Assembly (NCBI GenBank): GCA_018673925.1
Contig: JABHBL010000096.1
Location: 20,071 to 84,070 of the forward strand
Length of the DNA stretch: 64,000 nt
From: Fidelibacterota bacterium
GTDB lineage: Bacteria; Fidelibacterota; UBA8477; JABMPR01
Direction: 5' to 3'
In this document: positions 16,360 through 23,536 of the stretch, in pieces
Position numbering within the stretch: the first letter of the stretch is position 1
How the letters are laid out: each line of letters opens with the position of its first letter
Position numbers and translations under genes: made by a program
The notes under the pieces: model-generated
The model's database searches: none
Told to the model about the DNA's origin: nothing
Seen by the model: the letters and a program-made list of their open reading frames with translations, nothing else

Positions 16360-19038
16360 CTAATCCAAAAGTGACCGCATCACATACTGGAGGATACCAC
16401 CGTGGCGATAGTATTCCAACTCGTTGGGAGTATCAATCCGAGTCGTTGCCATAAATGAAAATTGACTCCCGTCTGTTCTGGTACACTTGACTTCCATTTC
16501 TTTACCTGGTTTAAGTCCCTCTGAGATTCCAGCAATAGAGAAAGTCTCCTCACCAGTTAATCCTAGGTTCACCCGGCCCTCACCCTCGTTGAATTGCAAT
16601 GGTAATACACCCATCCCTATCAAGTTGCTACGATGAATTCGCTCGAAACTCTCAGCAACAACCGCTTTAACACCCAAAAGATAGGTTCCCTTGGCTGCCC
16701 AATCACGGCTGGAACCTGTACCATATTCTTTTCCAGCAATAACCACCAGGGAGGTCCCTTCGGCTTTATAGGACATGGCCCCATCATATATGGTGGTTAC
16801 TTCACCTTCAGGTAATTTTTTTGTAAAACCACCCTCAGTGCCTGGAGCTAAGAGATTGCGGAGACGAATGTTTGCAAAAGTTCCGCGCATCATGACTTCA
16901 TGATTTCCACGGCGGCTGCCATATGAGTTGAAGTCTTTCACATCAGTTCCATTTGATATAAGGTATTTACCAGCCGGTGTATCAGCCTTGAAGGCGCCAG
17001 CGGGTGAAATGTGATCTGTGGTTACAGAGTCGCCGAGAAGTGCCAGAGCCCGTGCATCTGTGATGTCACTGAGTATGCCATGTTCGCGGCTCATTCCCTC
17101 AAAGAATGAAGGTTTGCGGATATAGGTGGAATCTGCTTCCCAATCGAAGGTATTGCCCTCAGGAATGGTCAAGCCTTTCCAGGCAGCATCTCCGCTGAAC
17201 ACATCGGCATATTTACTGATGAATTGTTCAGGTTTTACTGCTAGAGCTACAGCTTCTGCAATTTCAGTAGAGGTTGGCCAGATGTCTTTCAGGAAGACCT
17301 CGTTACCCTGTTTATCCTGGCCAAGTGATTCGGTGGCCAGATCAATATTCATGGTGCCAGCCAGAGCGTAGGCGACTACCAGTGGAGGGGAAGCTAGATA
17401 GTTGGCTTTGACATGGGGATTGACGCGTCCTTCAAAATTTCGATTTCCTGATAACACTGAAGTCACCACAAGATCACCCGCTTCCACTGCAGAAGATACG
17501 GGAGCAGGTAGAGGTCCGCTGTTTCCGATACAGGTGGTGCAACCATATCCAACCAGATTGAATTTAAGCTGATCCAGGTAGGGGGTGAGACCAGCTGCCT
17601 CCAGATAGTCCGTCACAACTTTGGATCCAGGCGCCAGGCTGGGTTTGACCCAGGGTTTGATATCCAGACCGAGTTCCACGGCTTTCTTAGCCACCAGACC
17701 AGCACCAACCAGAACACTAGGGTTTGAGGTGTTAGTACAGGAGGTAATAGCAGCAATAACGACATCGCCATCCTTTAATTGATATTCGCTTCCCTCAACA
17801 TCAGAAGCGCCTTTGCTGTCTCCCTTGAGAACCTCAAGATCCCTCATCCACGTGATTTTGGATTTAGATAATTCGATACGATCCTGAGGGCGTTTGGGTC
17901 CAGAAATGGATGGAACAACCGTATTCATATCCAATTCAAGATTTGCTGAATACACTGCCTGGTCAACACCAGCTTCATAAAACATCCCCTGGGCCTTGGT
18001 GTAGGCCTCCACCAGAGCAACCTGCTCAGCATCGCGACCACTAAATTTCAGATAATTGATAGTTGCGGCATTCACAGGGAAGTAGCCCATGGTGGCACCA
18101 TATTCTGGAGCCATATTGGCGATAGTTGCCTGATCTTCAAGGCTGAGGTTGGCAATACCTTCACCATAAAATTCAACAAATTTTCCAACCACGCCAGCTT
18201 CGCGAAGCATCTGCACAACGGTAAGTACCAGATCTGTGGCAGTGGTGCCTTCAGCCATTTTACCTGTAAGTTTGAATCCAATAACTTGAGGGATAAGCAT
18301 TGAGATAGGCTGACCAAGCATGACTGCTTCGGCTTCAATACCACCTACACCCCAACCCAGGACACCTAGTCCATTAATCATGGTTGTGTGTGAATCAGTA
18401 CCAACTAGTGAATCAGGATATATTTGGATTCCATCTTCAGTTTCTTTTTTAAAGACTACCTGGGCTAAGTATTCCAGGTTGATTTGGTGGATGATACCGG
18501 TGTCCGGTGGAACCACACGAAAGTTTTCGAATGCTTCTTGTCCCCAACGTAAAAATCCGTAACGCTCACGATTTCGCTCCATTTCAATGGTGGCATTTTC
18601 GGCAAAGGCTCCAAGGGAACCAAATTTGTCCACTTGCACGGAATGATCAATGACCAGATCGGCAGGTTGCAAGGGATTGATTTTTTCAGGATTTCCACCG
18701 AGATCAGCCATGGTGTCACGCATCACGGCCAGATCTACCACTGCAGGAACGCCAGTAAAATCCTGTAAGAGAACACGACTGGGTCTTAATTGGATTTCAT
18801 GTGAAGGTGGTTGATTGGCATCCCAGTCCAAAACGGCTTCAACATCGGTACTTGTAACTGTGATGTCATCTTCAAAACGCAGCATGTTTTCCAACAGTAC
18901 TTTGTGAGCAATGGGAAGCTTGCTTAACTTGTGTTCTGCATTTAGCTTAGAGAGATCGAAATACTCAAATTCTTGACCATTGAGATGCAGGGTTGACCGG
19001 GTCTTAAAACTATCTAATGATTTTGATTTGCTAGCCAT
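16360..19038 (-). CDS. acnA: Aconitate hydratase (AcnA type)
   Basis: 892 residues, the length of bacterial AcnA/IRP-type aconitases. It interconverts citrate and isocitrate in the TCA cycle with a [4Fe-4S] cluster. Cluster cysteines are seen in [15 protein letters not shown] and [14 protein letters not shown]. Other family marks are [35 protein letters not shown] and, in the swivel domain, [21 protein letters not shown] lies before the ATG. It is divergent from the ArsR-controlled sulfur island; the 226-bp gap holds the regulator promoter. Confidence 0.97.
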   Translation of the reverse strand: MASKSKSLDSFKTRSTLHLNGQEFEYFDLSKLNAEHKLSKLPIAHKVLLENMLRFEDDITVTSTDVEAVLDWDANQPPSHEIQLRPSRVLLQDFTGVPAVVDLAVMRDTMADLGGNPEKINPLQPADLVIDHSVQVDKFGSLGAFAENATIEMERNRERYGFLRWGQEAFENFRVVPPDTGIIHQINLEYLAQVVFKKETEDGIQIYPDSLVGTDSHTTMINGLGVLGWGVGGIEAEAVMLGQPISMLIPQVIGFKLTGKMAEGTTATDLVLTVVQMLREAGVVGKFVEFYGEGIANLSLEDQATIANMAPEYGATMGYFPVNAATINYLKFSGRDAEQVALVEAYTKAQGMFYEAGVDQAVYSANLELDMNTVVPSISGPKRPQDRIELSKSKITWMRDLEVLKGDSKGASDVEGSEYQLKDGDVVIAAITSCTNTSNPSVLVGAGLVAKKAVELGLDIKPWVKPSLAPGSKVVTDYLEAAGLTPYLDQLKFNLVGYGCTTCIGNSGPLPAPVSSAVEAGDLVVTSVLSGNRNFEGRVNPHVKANYLASPPLVVAYALAGTMNIDLATESLGQDKQGNEVFLKDIWPTSTEIAEAVALAVKPEQFISKYADVFSGDAAWKGLTIPEGNTFDWEADSTYIRKPSFFEGMSREHGILSDITDARALALLGDSVTTDHISPAGAFKADTPAGKYLISNGTDVKDFNSYGSRRGNHEVMMRGTFANIRLRNLLAPGTEGGFTKKLPEGEVTTIYDGAMSYKAEGTSLVVIAGKEYGTGSSRDWAAKGTYLLGVKAVVAESFERIHRSNLIGMGVLPLQFNEGEGRVNLGLTGEETFSIAGISEGLKPGKEMEVKCTRTDGSQFSFMATTRIDTPNELEYYRHGGILQYVMRSLLD

Positions 19039-19198
19039 GGGGGCTCCTGAAATTTATTGGGTTGTTCAATGATATGTCATGTAAGGGAGTGGTATATTTT
19101 ATCATGCTAAACACCTTACAAACTAAGCTTTTGCTTACCAAAATCAATTGCCATAAGTACATGCAACATGCAGTCGTTAATTTACGCACATATTCAGC

Positions 19199-19226
19199 TT
19201 GACATATATAGCAAAAACGCTATATT
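19199..19226 (+). promoter_or_regulatory. Promoter with internal palindromic operator for the ArsR-type regulator operon
   Basis: A perfect -35 TTGACA (19199-19204) and a -10 TATATT (19221-19226) are spaced by 16 nt. A palindrome ATATAGC-N6-GCTATAT (19206-19212 and 19219-19225) fills the spacer and overlaps the -10, the classical position for repression by a dimeric winged-helix regulator such as the product of the gene just downstream. ArsR-family persulfide sensors of the BigR/SqrR group use AT-rich palindromes at such sites. Confidence 0.7.
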
Positions 19227-19264
19227 GGTGACCTAAATTGTCACAAAGCTCTATTTTTCTGATC

Positions 19265-19615
19265 ATGAATGAAGTAAAGCATATATCATTTTTCGAAGTT
19301 GCCTCCAAAGTTCTCAAAGCTTTGGGACATCCTGAGCGTCTTCGAATCGTTGAATACCTACAGGCTGGAGAACGAAATGTTGGAGATATCCAACGTGAAA
19401 TTGGTTTATCACAACCAATCACCTCTCAACATCTGCGATATATGCAACGCCATAACATCCTGACCTCACGTCGGGAGGGCACGCGTCTTTACTACTTTCT
19501 GGCCAGTGATCTTATCCGCAAACTTCTGGATTGCATGCATTCATGCAAAGTGAGCCTGGATTCCGGCGATATGCAAGTCGGGGACATCTTTCCAGAGATA
19601 AAAAGGAGTATTTAG
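19265..19615 (+). CDS. ArsR family transcriptional regulator of the sulfur island
   Basis: 116 residues with the ArsR winged helix: ALGHPERLRIVEYLQ, VGDIQREIGLSQPITSQHLRYM as recognition helices, and the wing ILTSRREGTRLYY. Two cysteines, C90 and C94 in LLDCMHSCK of the C-terminal helix, could form a thiol or metal sensor; the two-Cys spacing differs from BigR/SqrR, where one Cys lies near the recognition helix. An upstream TTG at 19238 would leave almost no leader after the predicted promoter, so I choose the ATG at 19265. It is the first gene of the sulfur cluster, 2 nt before tusA, and probably autoregulated. Confidence 0.88.
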   Translation: MNEVKHISFFEVASKVLKALGHPERLRIVEYLQAGERNVGDIQREIGLSQPITSQHLRYMQRHNILTSRREGTRLYYFLASDLIRKLLDCMHSCKVSLDSGDMQVGDIFPEIKRSI

Positions 19616-19617
19616 AA

Positions 19618-19854
19618 ATGAGTGAAATGAATTTTGATCAGGTATTGGATTGTAAGGGCATGAATTGCCCTCTGCCAGTAATCAAAACAAAAAAAGCTAT
19701 TGATGCTATGGACAGTGGACAGGTTTTAAAAATGGTTGCCACGGATCCAGGATCAAAAAATGATATTTCAGCCTGGGCATCTCGCACGGGCAACGAACTT
19801 CTGAATAGCGAGCAGACGGATGAAGGATACGTATTCTTCATTCAGAAGAAATAG
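19618..19854 (+). CDS. tusA: TusA family sulfur carrier protein
   Basis: 78 residues. The active-site cysteine is C17 in the canonical motif LDCKGMNCPLPVIK, which carries a persulfide, and VATDPGSKNDISAW is the family's second signature. AAGGAGT (19603-19609) selects the ATG at 19618. TusA proteins pass sulfane sulfur between rhodaneses, DsrE-type proteins and oxidising or biosynthetic enzymes. The neighbours (DsrE2, rhodanese/dioxygenase, SoeA-like enzyme) point to sulfur oxidation and not tRNA thiolation. Confidence 0.95.
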   Translation: MSEMNFDQVLDCKGMNCPLPVIKTKKAIDAMDSGQVLKMVATDPGSKNDISAWASRTGNELLNSEQTDEGYVFFIQKK

Positions 19855-19871
19855 GCTGGAGGCATACACTT

Positions 19872-20387
19872 ATGAGTGAATCAAAACCAAAACGTCTGGC
19901 AATAATCGCCTCCCAGGGTACGCTGGATTGGGCATACCCGCCATTTATTCTGGCCTCTACGGCAGCTGCAATGGATATGGAAGTAGGAGTATTTTTTACC
20001 TTCTACGGTTTGACCCTTTTAAATAAGAAAATTGAAGCAAATGTAGCACCTCAGACCAATCCGGCCATGCCCATGAAAATGCCCTTTGGTCCAGAGGGTT
20101 TTCAGAGTATCCAATGGCCTATCCCAAATATTCTGGCAAACAATATTCCAGGATATGAAAGCATGGCGACTTCATTCATGAAGAAAACCTTTGCCAATAA
20201 AGGTGTAGCCAGTATTGAAGAATTACGAGAAATGTGTGTTGATATGGGTGTCCGAATGATTGGATGCCAGATGACTATGGATGTTTTTGGATTCGAAGCC
20301 GATGACTTTATTGATGGTGTTGAACTTGGTGGTGCAGCGAGCTTTCTTGAGTTTGCAGCGGATTCAGATATATCGTTGTTTGTCTAA
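19872..20387 (+). CDS. DsrE2-type (DsrE/DsrF/DrsH-like) sulfurtransferase
   Basis: 171 residues of the DsrE2 group that is typically encoded beside tusA and rhodanese genes in sulfur oxidisers. The N-terminus RLAIIASQGTLDWAYPPFILASTAAAM and a hydrophobic stretch (VGVFFTFYGLTLL) fit this membrane-associated subtype. Cysteines C122 and C132 (MGVRMIGCQMTMDVFG) are the candidate persulfide sites, C132 being in the conserved position. TGGAGG precedes the ATG. Its TAA stop directly abuts the ATG of the UGA-interrupted TusA-like frame. Confidence 0.9.
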   Translation: MSESKPKRLAIIASQGTLDWAYPPFILASTAAAMDMEVGVFFTFYGLTLLNKKIEANVAPQTNPAMPMKMPFGPEGFQSIQWPIPNILANNIPGYESMATSFMKKTFANKGVASIEELREMCVDMGVRMIGCQMTMDVFGFEADDFIDGVELGGAASFLEFAADSDISLFV

Positions 20388-20639
20388 ATGAGTTTAAACG
20401 GAGCAGATTATAGCGCTGATGCCCACATTGAGCTGGGTACCTGTGGCATGGGAATGCCAGTTATTCGCTCTCATCAGAAGATCAAAAGCATGGGTATGGG
20501 CGAGGTTCTTGAAGTTTCAAGCGCTCATCCCTGAAGCGAGCCAGATCTCAAGGCCTGGTGCAGAGCCTCCGGACAAAAACTCCTGGATATAAAGCAGGTT
20601 GGACAGAGTAAACACTTCTTTATCCAACGGATGAAATGA
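20388..20639 (+). CDS. TusA-like protein with in-frame UGA (candidate selenoprotein or nonsense allele)
   Basis: Read through the UGA at 20532-20534, the frame gives 83 residues that align along their whole length with TusA. IELGTCGMGMPVIR replaces the CPxP region (the cysteine, C19, is shifted). The UGA (residue 49) stands where TusA has Gly in DPGS, and SEPDLKAWCRASGQKLLDI with C58 continues the homology to a proper TGA stop. It starts on the base after the DsrE2 stop. Two readings are open: selenocysteine insertion, or a single-base nonsense mutation (GGA or another sense codon to TGA). A codon-table change is unlikely since TGA ends neighbouring genes. No other frame here has coding sense. 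Confidence 0.6.
20551..20568 (+). promoter_or_regulatory. SECIS-like stem-loop downstream of the in-frame UGA
   Basis: AGGCCTG (20551-20557), loop GTG, CAG, one bulged A, GCCT (to 20568) form a 7-bp stem. The apical loop begins 23 nt after the UGA and starts with G. Bacterial SECIS elements recognised by SelB sit inside the coding region just after the UGA, with a short stem and a G in the first loop positions. A 7-bp hairpin can occur by chance, so this is supportive only. Confidence 0.4.
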
Positions 20640-20655
20640 TAAACGAGGAGAGATT

Positions 20656-21813
20656 ATGTTAACCCCTTACTCAGCTAATGAACTTTTTAACTGGCTCAGA
20701 CAGAAGGATGATTTTCTGCTGTTAGATGTGAGGAACGAAGAAGACTTTGGTCGCTTTCAAGTAGAAAGCCCACATAAAGTCGATATGTTGAATGTTCCTT
20801 ACTTCGACTTTATGGAAGAAGAAGAGACCTCGGTAGCCAAGGTTCCTCGGAATAAAAAGATCAAGGTGGTTTGTGCTAAAGAAGGTTCAGCCCAATATGT
20901 TGGTGAAATCCTGGAAAGTCATGGCTTTGAGGATGTTGGATATCTCAAGGAAGGCATTGTCTCCTGGGGTAATATGCTGGCACCGGTCAGAGTCAATGAG
21001 GAAGGTGAAGCCTTTGAGGTGTGGCAGTTTATTCGGCCCGGGAAGGCTTCATTAAGCTGGGGAGTCATCTCCGAAGGTGAACTGAGCATTTTTGATCCCT
21101 CACGAAACCTTGAATTCTATACCGAATTTGCCGCCGAACATGGTTGTAAAATCACACAAACTTTTGAAACACATCTTCAAGCTGATTATATCAGCGGCAG
21201 TCGTTTTATTTCAAAAGCAGTGGGTTCAAAAGTCTATGGACACTCCGGTGACTTTATGGGTGCCAGCTTTGATTATACTGCCGTCCAGAATGGGGATATT
21301 TTCAAAGCTTCTCCAAACGGACCAGACATCGAAGTCGTGCATTCCCCCGGTCATACTCCAGGAAGTACCTGCTACAAAATTGATGATACCTTTGTGGTAT
21401 CTGGTGACACCATTTTCCTCGTATCATTAGGTCGTCCTGATCTGGGCGGGAAGGCAGTGGAATGGGCTGGCATGCTCTATGAGACCATGACCCAAAAGAT
21501 AAAGACCATGGATCCTACACTCCAGATATTACCCGGTCACTATATTGAGTGGGCTGAAGCCGATGAGGATCTGGTATTCATGGACACACTCCAGAATATC
21601 CTGGATAGCAATGCCGCTATTTATGGCATCTCAACTGAAGCCGATTTTGTGGAATTCATAAAACAAAACATTCGTAAACAACCTGATGTATATGCTGAAA
21701 TTCGCAAAGTAAATGCTGGTTGGCTTGATCCAGAGGATGATGAACAGTCCTCAATGGATCTTGGTAAAAATGAATGTGCAGCCTCAGCATACGCTGCTCA
21801 ACAGTCAGCCTGA
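20656..21813 (+). CDS. Rhodanese - metallo-beta-lactamase fold persulfide dioxygenase-like fusion
   Basis: 385 residues. An N-terminal rhodanese domain (about 1-115) has its active Cys at C73 in VVCAKEGSAQYVG. A metallo-beta-lactamase fold domain follows. The first metal motif reads T-H173-L-Q-A-D-Y where most family members have HxHxDH, but H173, H233 (SPGHTPG) and D251 (SGDT) remain. These are the 2-His/1-Asp iron ligands of ETHE1-type persulfide dioxygenases, which turn glutathione persulfide plus O2 into sulfite. The rhodanese comes first, unlike the order in common PDO-rhodanese fusions. The cytoplasmic product would feed the SoeABC-like enzyme downstream. GAGGAGAG precedes the ATG. Confidence 0.85.
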   Translation: MLTPYSANELFNWLRQKDDFLLLDVRNEEDFGRFQVESPHKVDMLNVPYFDFMEEEETSVAKVPRNKKIKVVCAKEGSAQYVGEILESHGFEDVGYLKEGIVSWGNMLAPVRVNEEGEAFEVWQFIRPGKASLSWGVISEGELSIFDPSRNLEFYTEFAAEHGCKITQTFETHLQADYISGSRFISKAVGSKVYGHSGDFMGASFDYTAVQNGDIFKASPNGPDIEVVHSPGHTPGSTCYKIDDTFVVSGDTIFLVSLGRPDLGGKAVEWAGMLYETMTQKIKTMDPTLQILPGHYIEWAEADEDLVFMDTLQNILDSNAAIYGISTEADFVEFIKQNIRKQPDVYAEIRKVNAGWLDPEDDEQSSMDLGKNECAASAYAAQQSA

Positions 21814-21868
21814 TCAGAAAAAAATTAATGAGAACACCCAAATTCATAGAATGGGGGAGACCTGAATA

Positions 21869-23479
21869 ATGAATTATGGCTTTGTAATAGACAATCGCAA
21901 ATGTATCGGCTGTCATGCCTGTACGGTTGCGTGTAAGTCTGAACATGATGTGGCCATCGGTGTCAATCGCACCCATGTGAAGTACATTGAAAAGGGTGTC
22001 TTTCCAGATGCGAGTCGCTCCTTTTCCGTACATCGCTGCAACCACTGTGAAGATGCACCCTGTACCACAATCTGTCCCACGTCAGCACTCCATACCCGCA
22101 TGGATGGTATTGTCGATTTTGACAATGATCGTTGTATTGGTTGTAAATCCTGCATGCAGGCTTGTCCCTATGACGCCCTGTATATCGATCCAGATACCAA
22201 TACGGCAGCCAAGTGTAATTACTGTGCTCACCGGGTTGATACTGGATACGAACCTGCCTGCGTGGTGATTTGTCCAACGGAGGCTATCATTTCAGGTGAT
22301 CTGGATGATGCCCATTCAAAAATTGCTTCCTTTGTAGCAATGGAGCATGTGGTGACACGGAAACCCGAAAAAGGCACTACACCGAATCTTTACTATATCG
22401 AGGGTGACTCAGATATGCTCACACCCAGCAATGCTGAACGTCGAGATAATTATATCTGGAGCGAACAAGCCTCAGGAGTGGGTCATCACGCCCCGGCTGC
22501 CGCAACAACTGAGCGCACAGAGAGTCAAGCTGATCTCCTTGTTCAAATGGCCATTGAATCCCATGCCAAGAATGGAACGCAACCTGATCAGCGGGCCATT
22601 GATAAAGTTCTGGAAGAAATCAAGGCCGAGGAGCAAAGTGCAACCCGTCGTGTATACGATTCACCTGCCAAAGGTGTACTCTGGGGCTGGGAAGTTCCTG
22701 CCTACATCTGGACAAAATCGGTGGCCACTGGTTTGCTCCTGGTATTGGCACTGACCTCCTGGTTTGGAGCAGCAGCAGACTCAACTCTTGAGTTTAACGG
22801 CTATATGGCAGCCATTGTTTTTATGATGTTAACGGGAGGTTTGCTGGTCAAGGATCTTGATAGACCAGATCGCTTCCTCTATGTCTTGCTGAGACCCAAC
22901 TGGTCCTCATGGCTGGTGCGGGGTGGCTATTTGATTACTGTCTTTGGAGCTATTATCACTGCTTTGATGGCAGATAATTTCTTTGATCTCGGTTTCCGAA
23001 CCCTGCTCATCAATCTGACGGCTCCTGTCGCTCTTTTAACAGCTATTTATACGGCCTTTCTATTGGCACAGGCCAAAGGCCGTGATCTCTGGGGAAGTCA
23101 TCTGGCTCCGGTACATATGTTGATTCATGCTTTGATAGCAGGGTCGGCAGGCTGGTTATTTCTTGGCGGTGTAGATTCTATTTTGACCTTGCTCATCCTG
23201 AAATTGGCCGTATTGGTAAACTTGGCTCTTATCGGACTTGAGTTCATCACACCTCACGCGACTTCAGATACAAAAAGAGCCCATCATCTCATGATTTCAG
23301 GTTTTTATTCCAGGCATTTCATGCTGGGTATCATTATGGGAAATCTGGTTCCATTGATCATGCTCTTTACGCTTGACACAGAATTGATGTTACTCATTGC
23401 CGCTGGACTCTCAGCAGCTGGTATTTTTATCACCGAATTTGTGCGTGTGAGAGTACCTCAATTAATCCCCTTGAGTTAA
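21869..23479 (+). CDS. Fused iron-sulfur (SoeB/PsrB-like) and NrfD/PsrC-like membrane subunit
   Basis: 536 residues joining two subunits that are normally separate. Residues 1-175 are a four-cluster ferredoxin subunit: C12-C15-C18-C22, then CNHCEDAPCTTIC, CIGCKSCMQAC and CNYCAHRV. A linker (about 175-265) follows, then an NrfD/PsrC-type membrane anchor with about eight helices starting at WTKSVATGLLLVLALT. Such subunits carry electrons between a molybdoenzyme and the quinone pool. The ferredoxin part has no signal peptide and so lies in the cytoplasm, as in SoeABC sulfite dehydrogenase and unlike periplasmic Psr. The catalytic subunit gene begins 57 nt downstream. Confidence 0.88.
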   Translation: MNYGFVIDNRKCIGCHACTVACKSEHDVAIGVNRTHVKYIEKGVFPDASRSFSVHRCNHCEDAPCTTICPTSALHTRMDGIVDFDNDRCIGCKSCMQACPYDALYIDPDTNTAAKCNYCAHRVDTGYEPACVVICPTEAIISGDLDDAHSKIASFVAMEHVVTRKPEKGTTPNLYYIEGDSDMLTPSNAERRDNYIWSEQASGVGHHAPAAATTERTESQADLLVQMAIESHAKNGTQPDQRAIDKVLEEIKAEEQSATRRVYDSPAKGVLWGWEVPAYIWTKSVATGLLLVLALTSWFGAAADSTLEFNGYMAAIVFMMLTGGLLVKDLDRPDRFLYVLLRPNWSSWLVRGGYLITVFGAIITALMADNFFDLGFRTLLINLTAPVALLTAIYTAFLLAQAKGRDLWGSHLAPVHMLIHALIAGSAGWLFLGGVDSILTLLILKLAVLVNLALIGLEFITPHATSDTKRAHHLMISGFYSRHFMLGIIMGNLVPLIMLFTLDTELMLLIAAGLSAAGIFITEFVRVRVPQLIPLS

Positions 23480-23536
23480 GAGGGAGTTGAGCATGCTGAA
23501 TAATTTGTTCTTTAATGAAGGACCGGGGAAATAATT

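Noticed and set aside
20388..20534. Reading the UGA as evidence of a non-standard genetic code
   Set aside because: TGA ends several intact genes in the window, for example the SoeA-like gene at 26395, and no other gene has an internal TGA.
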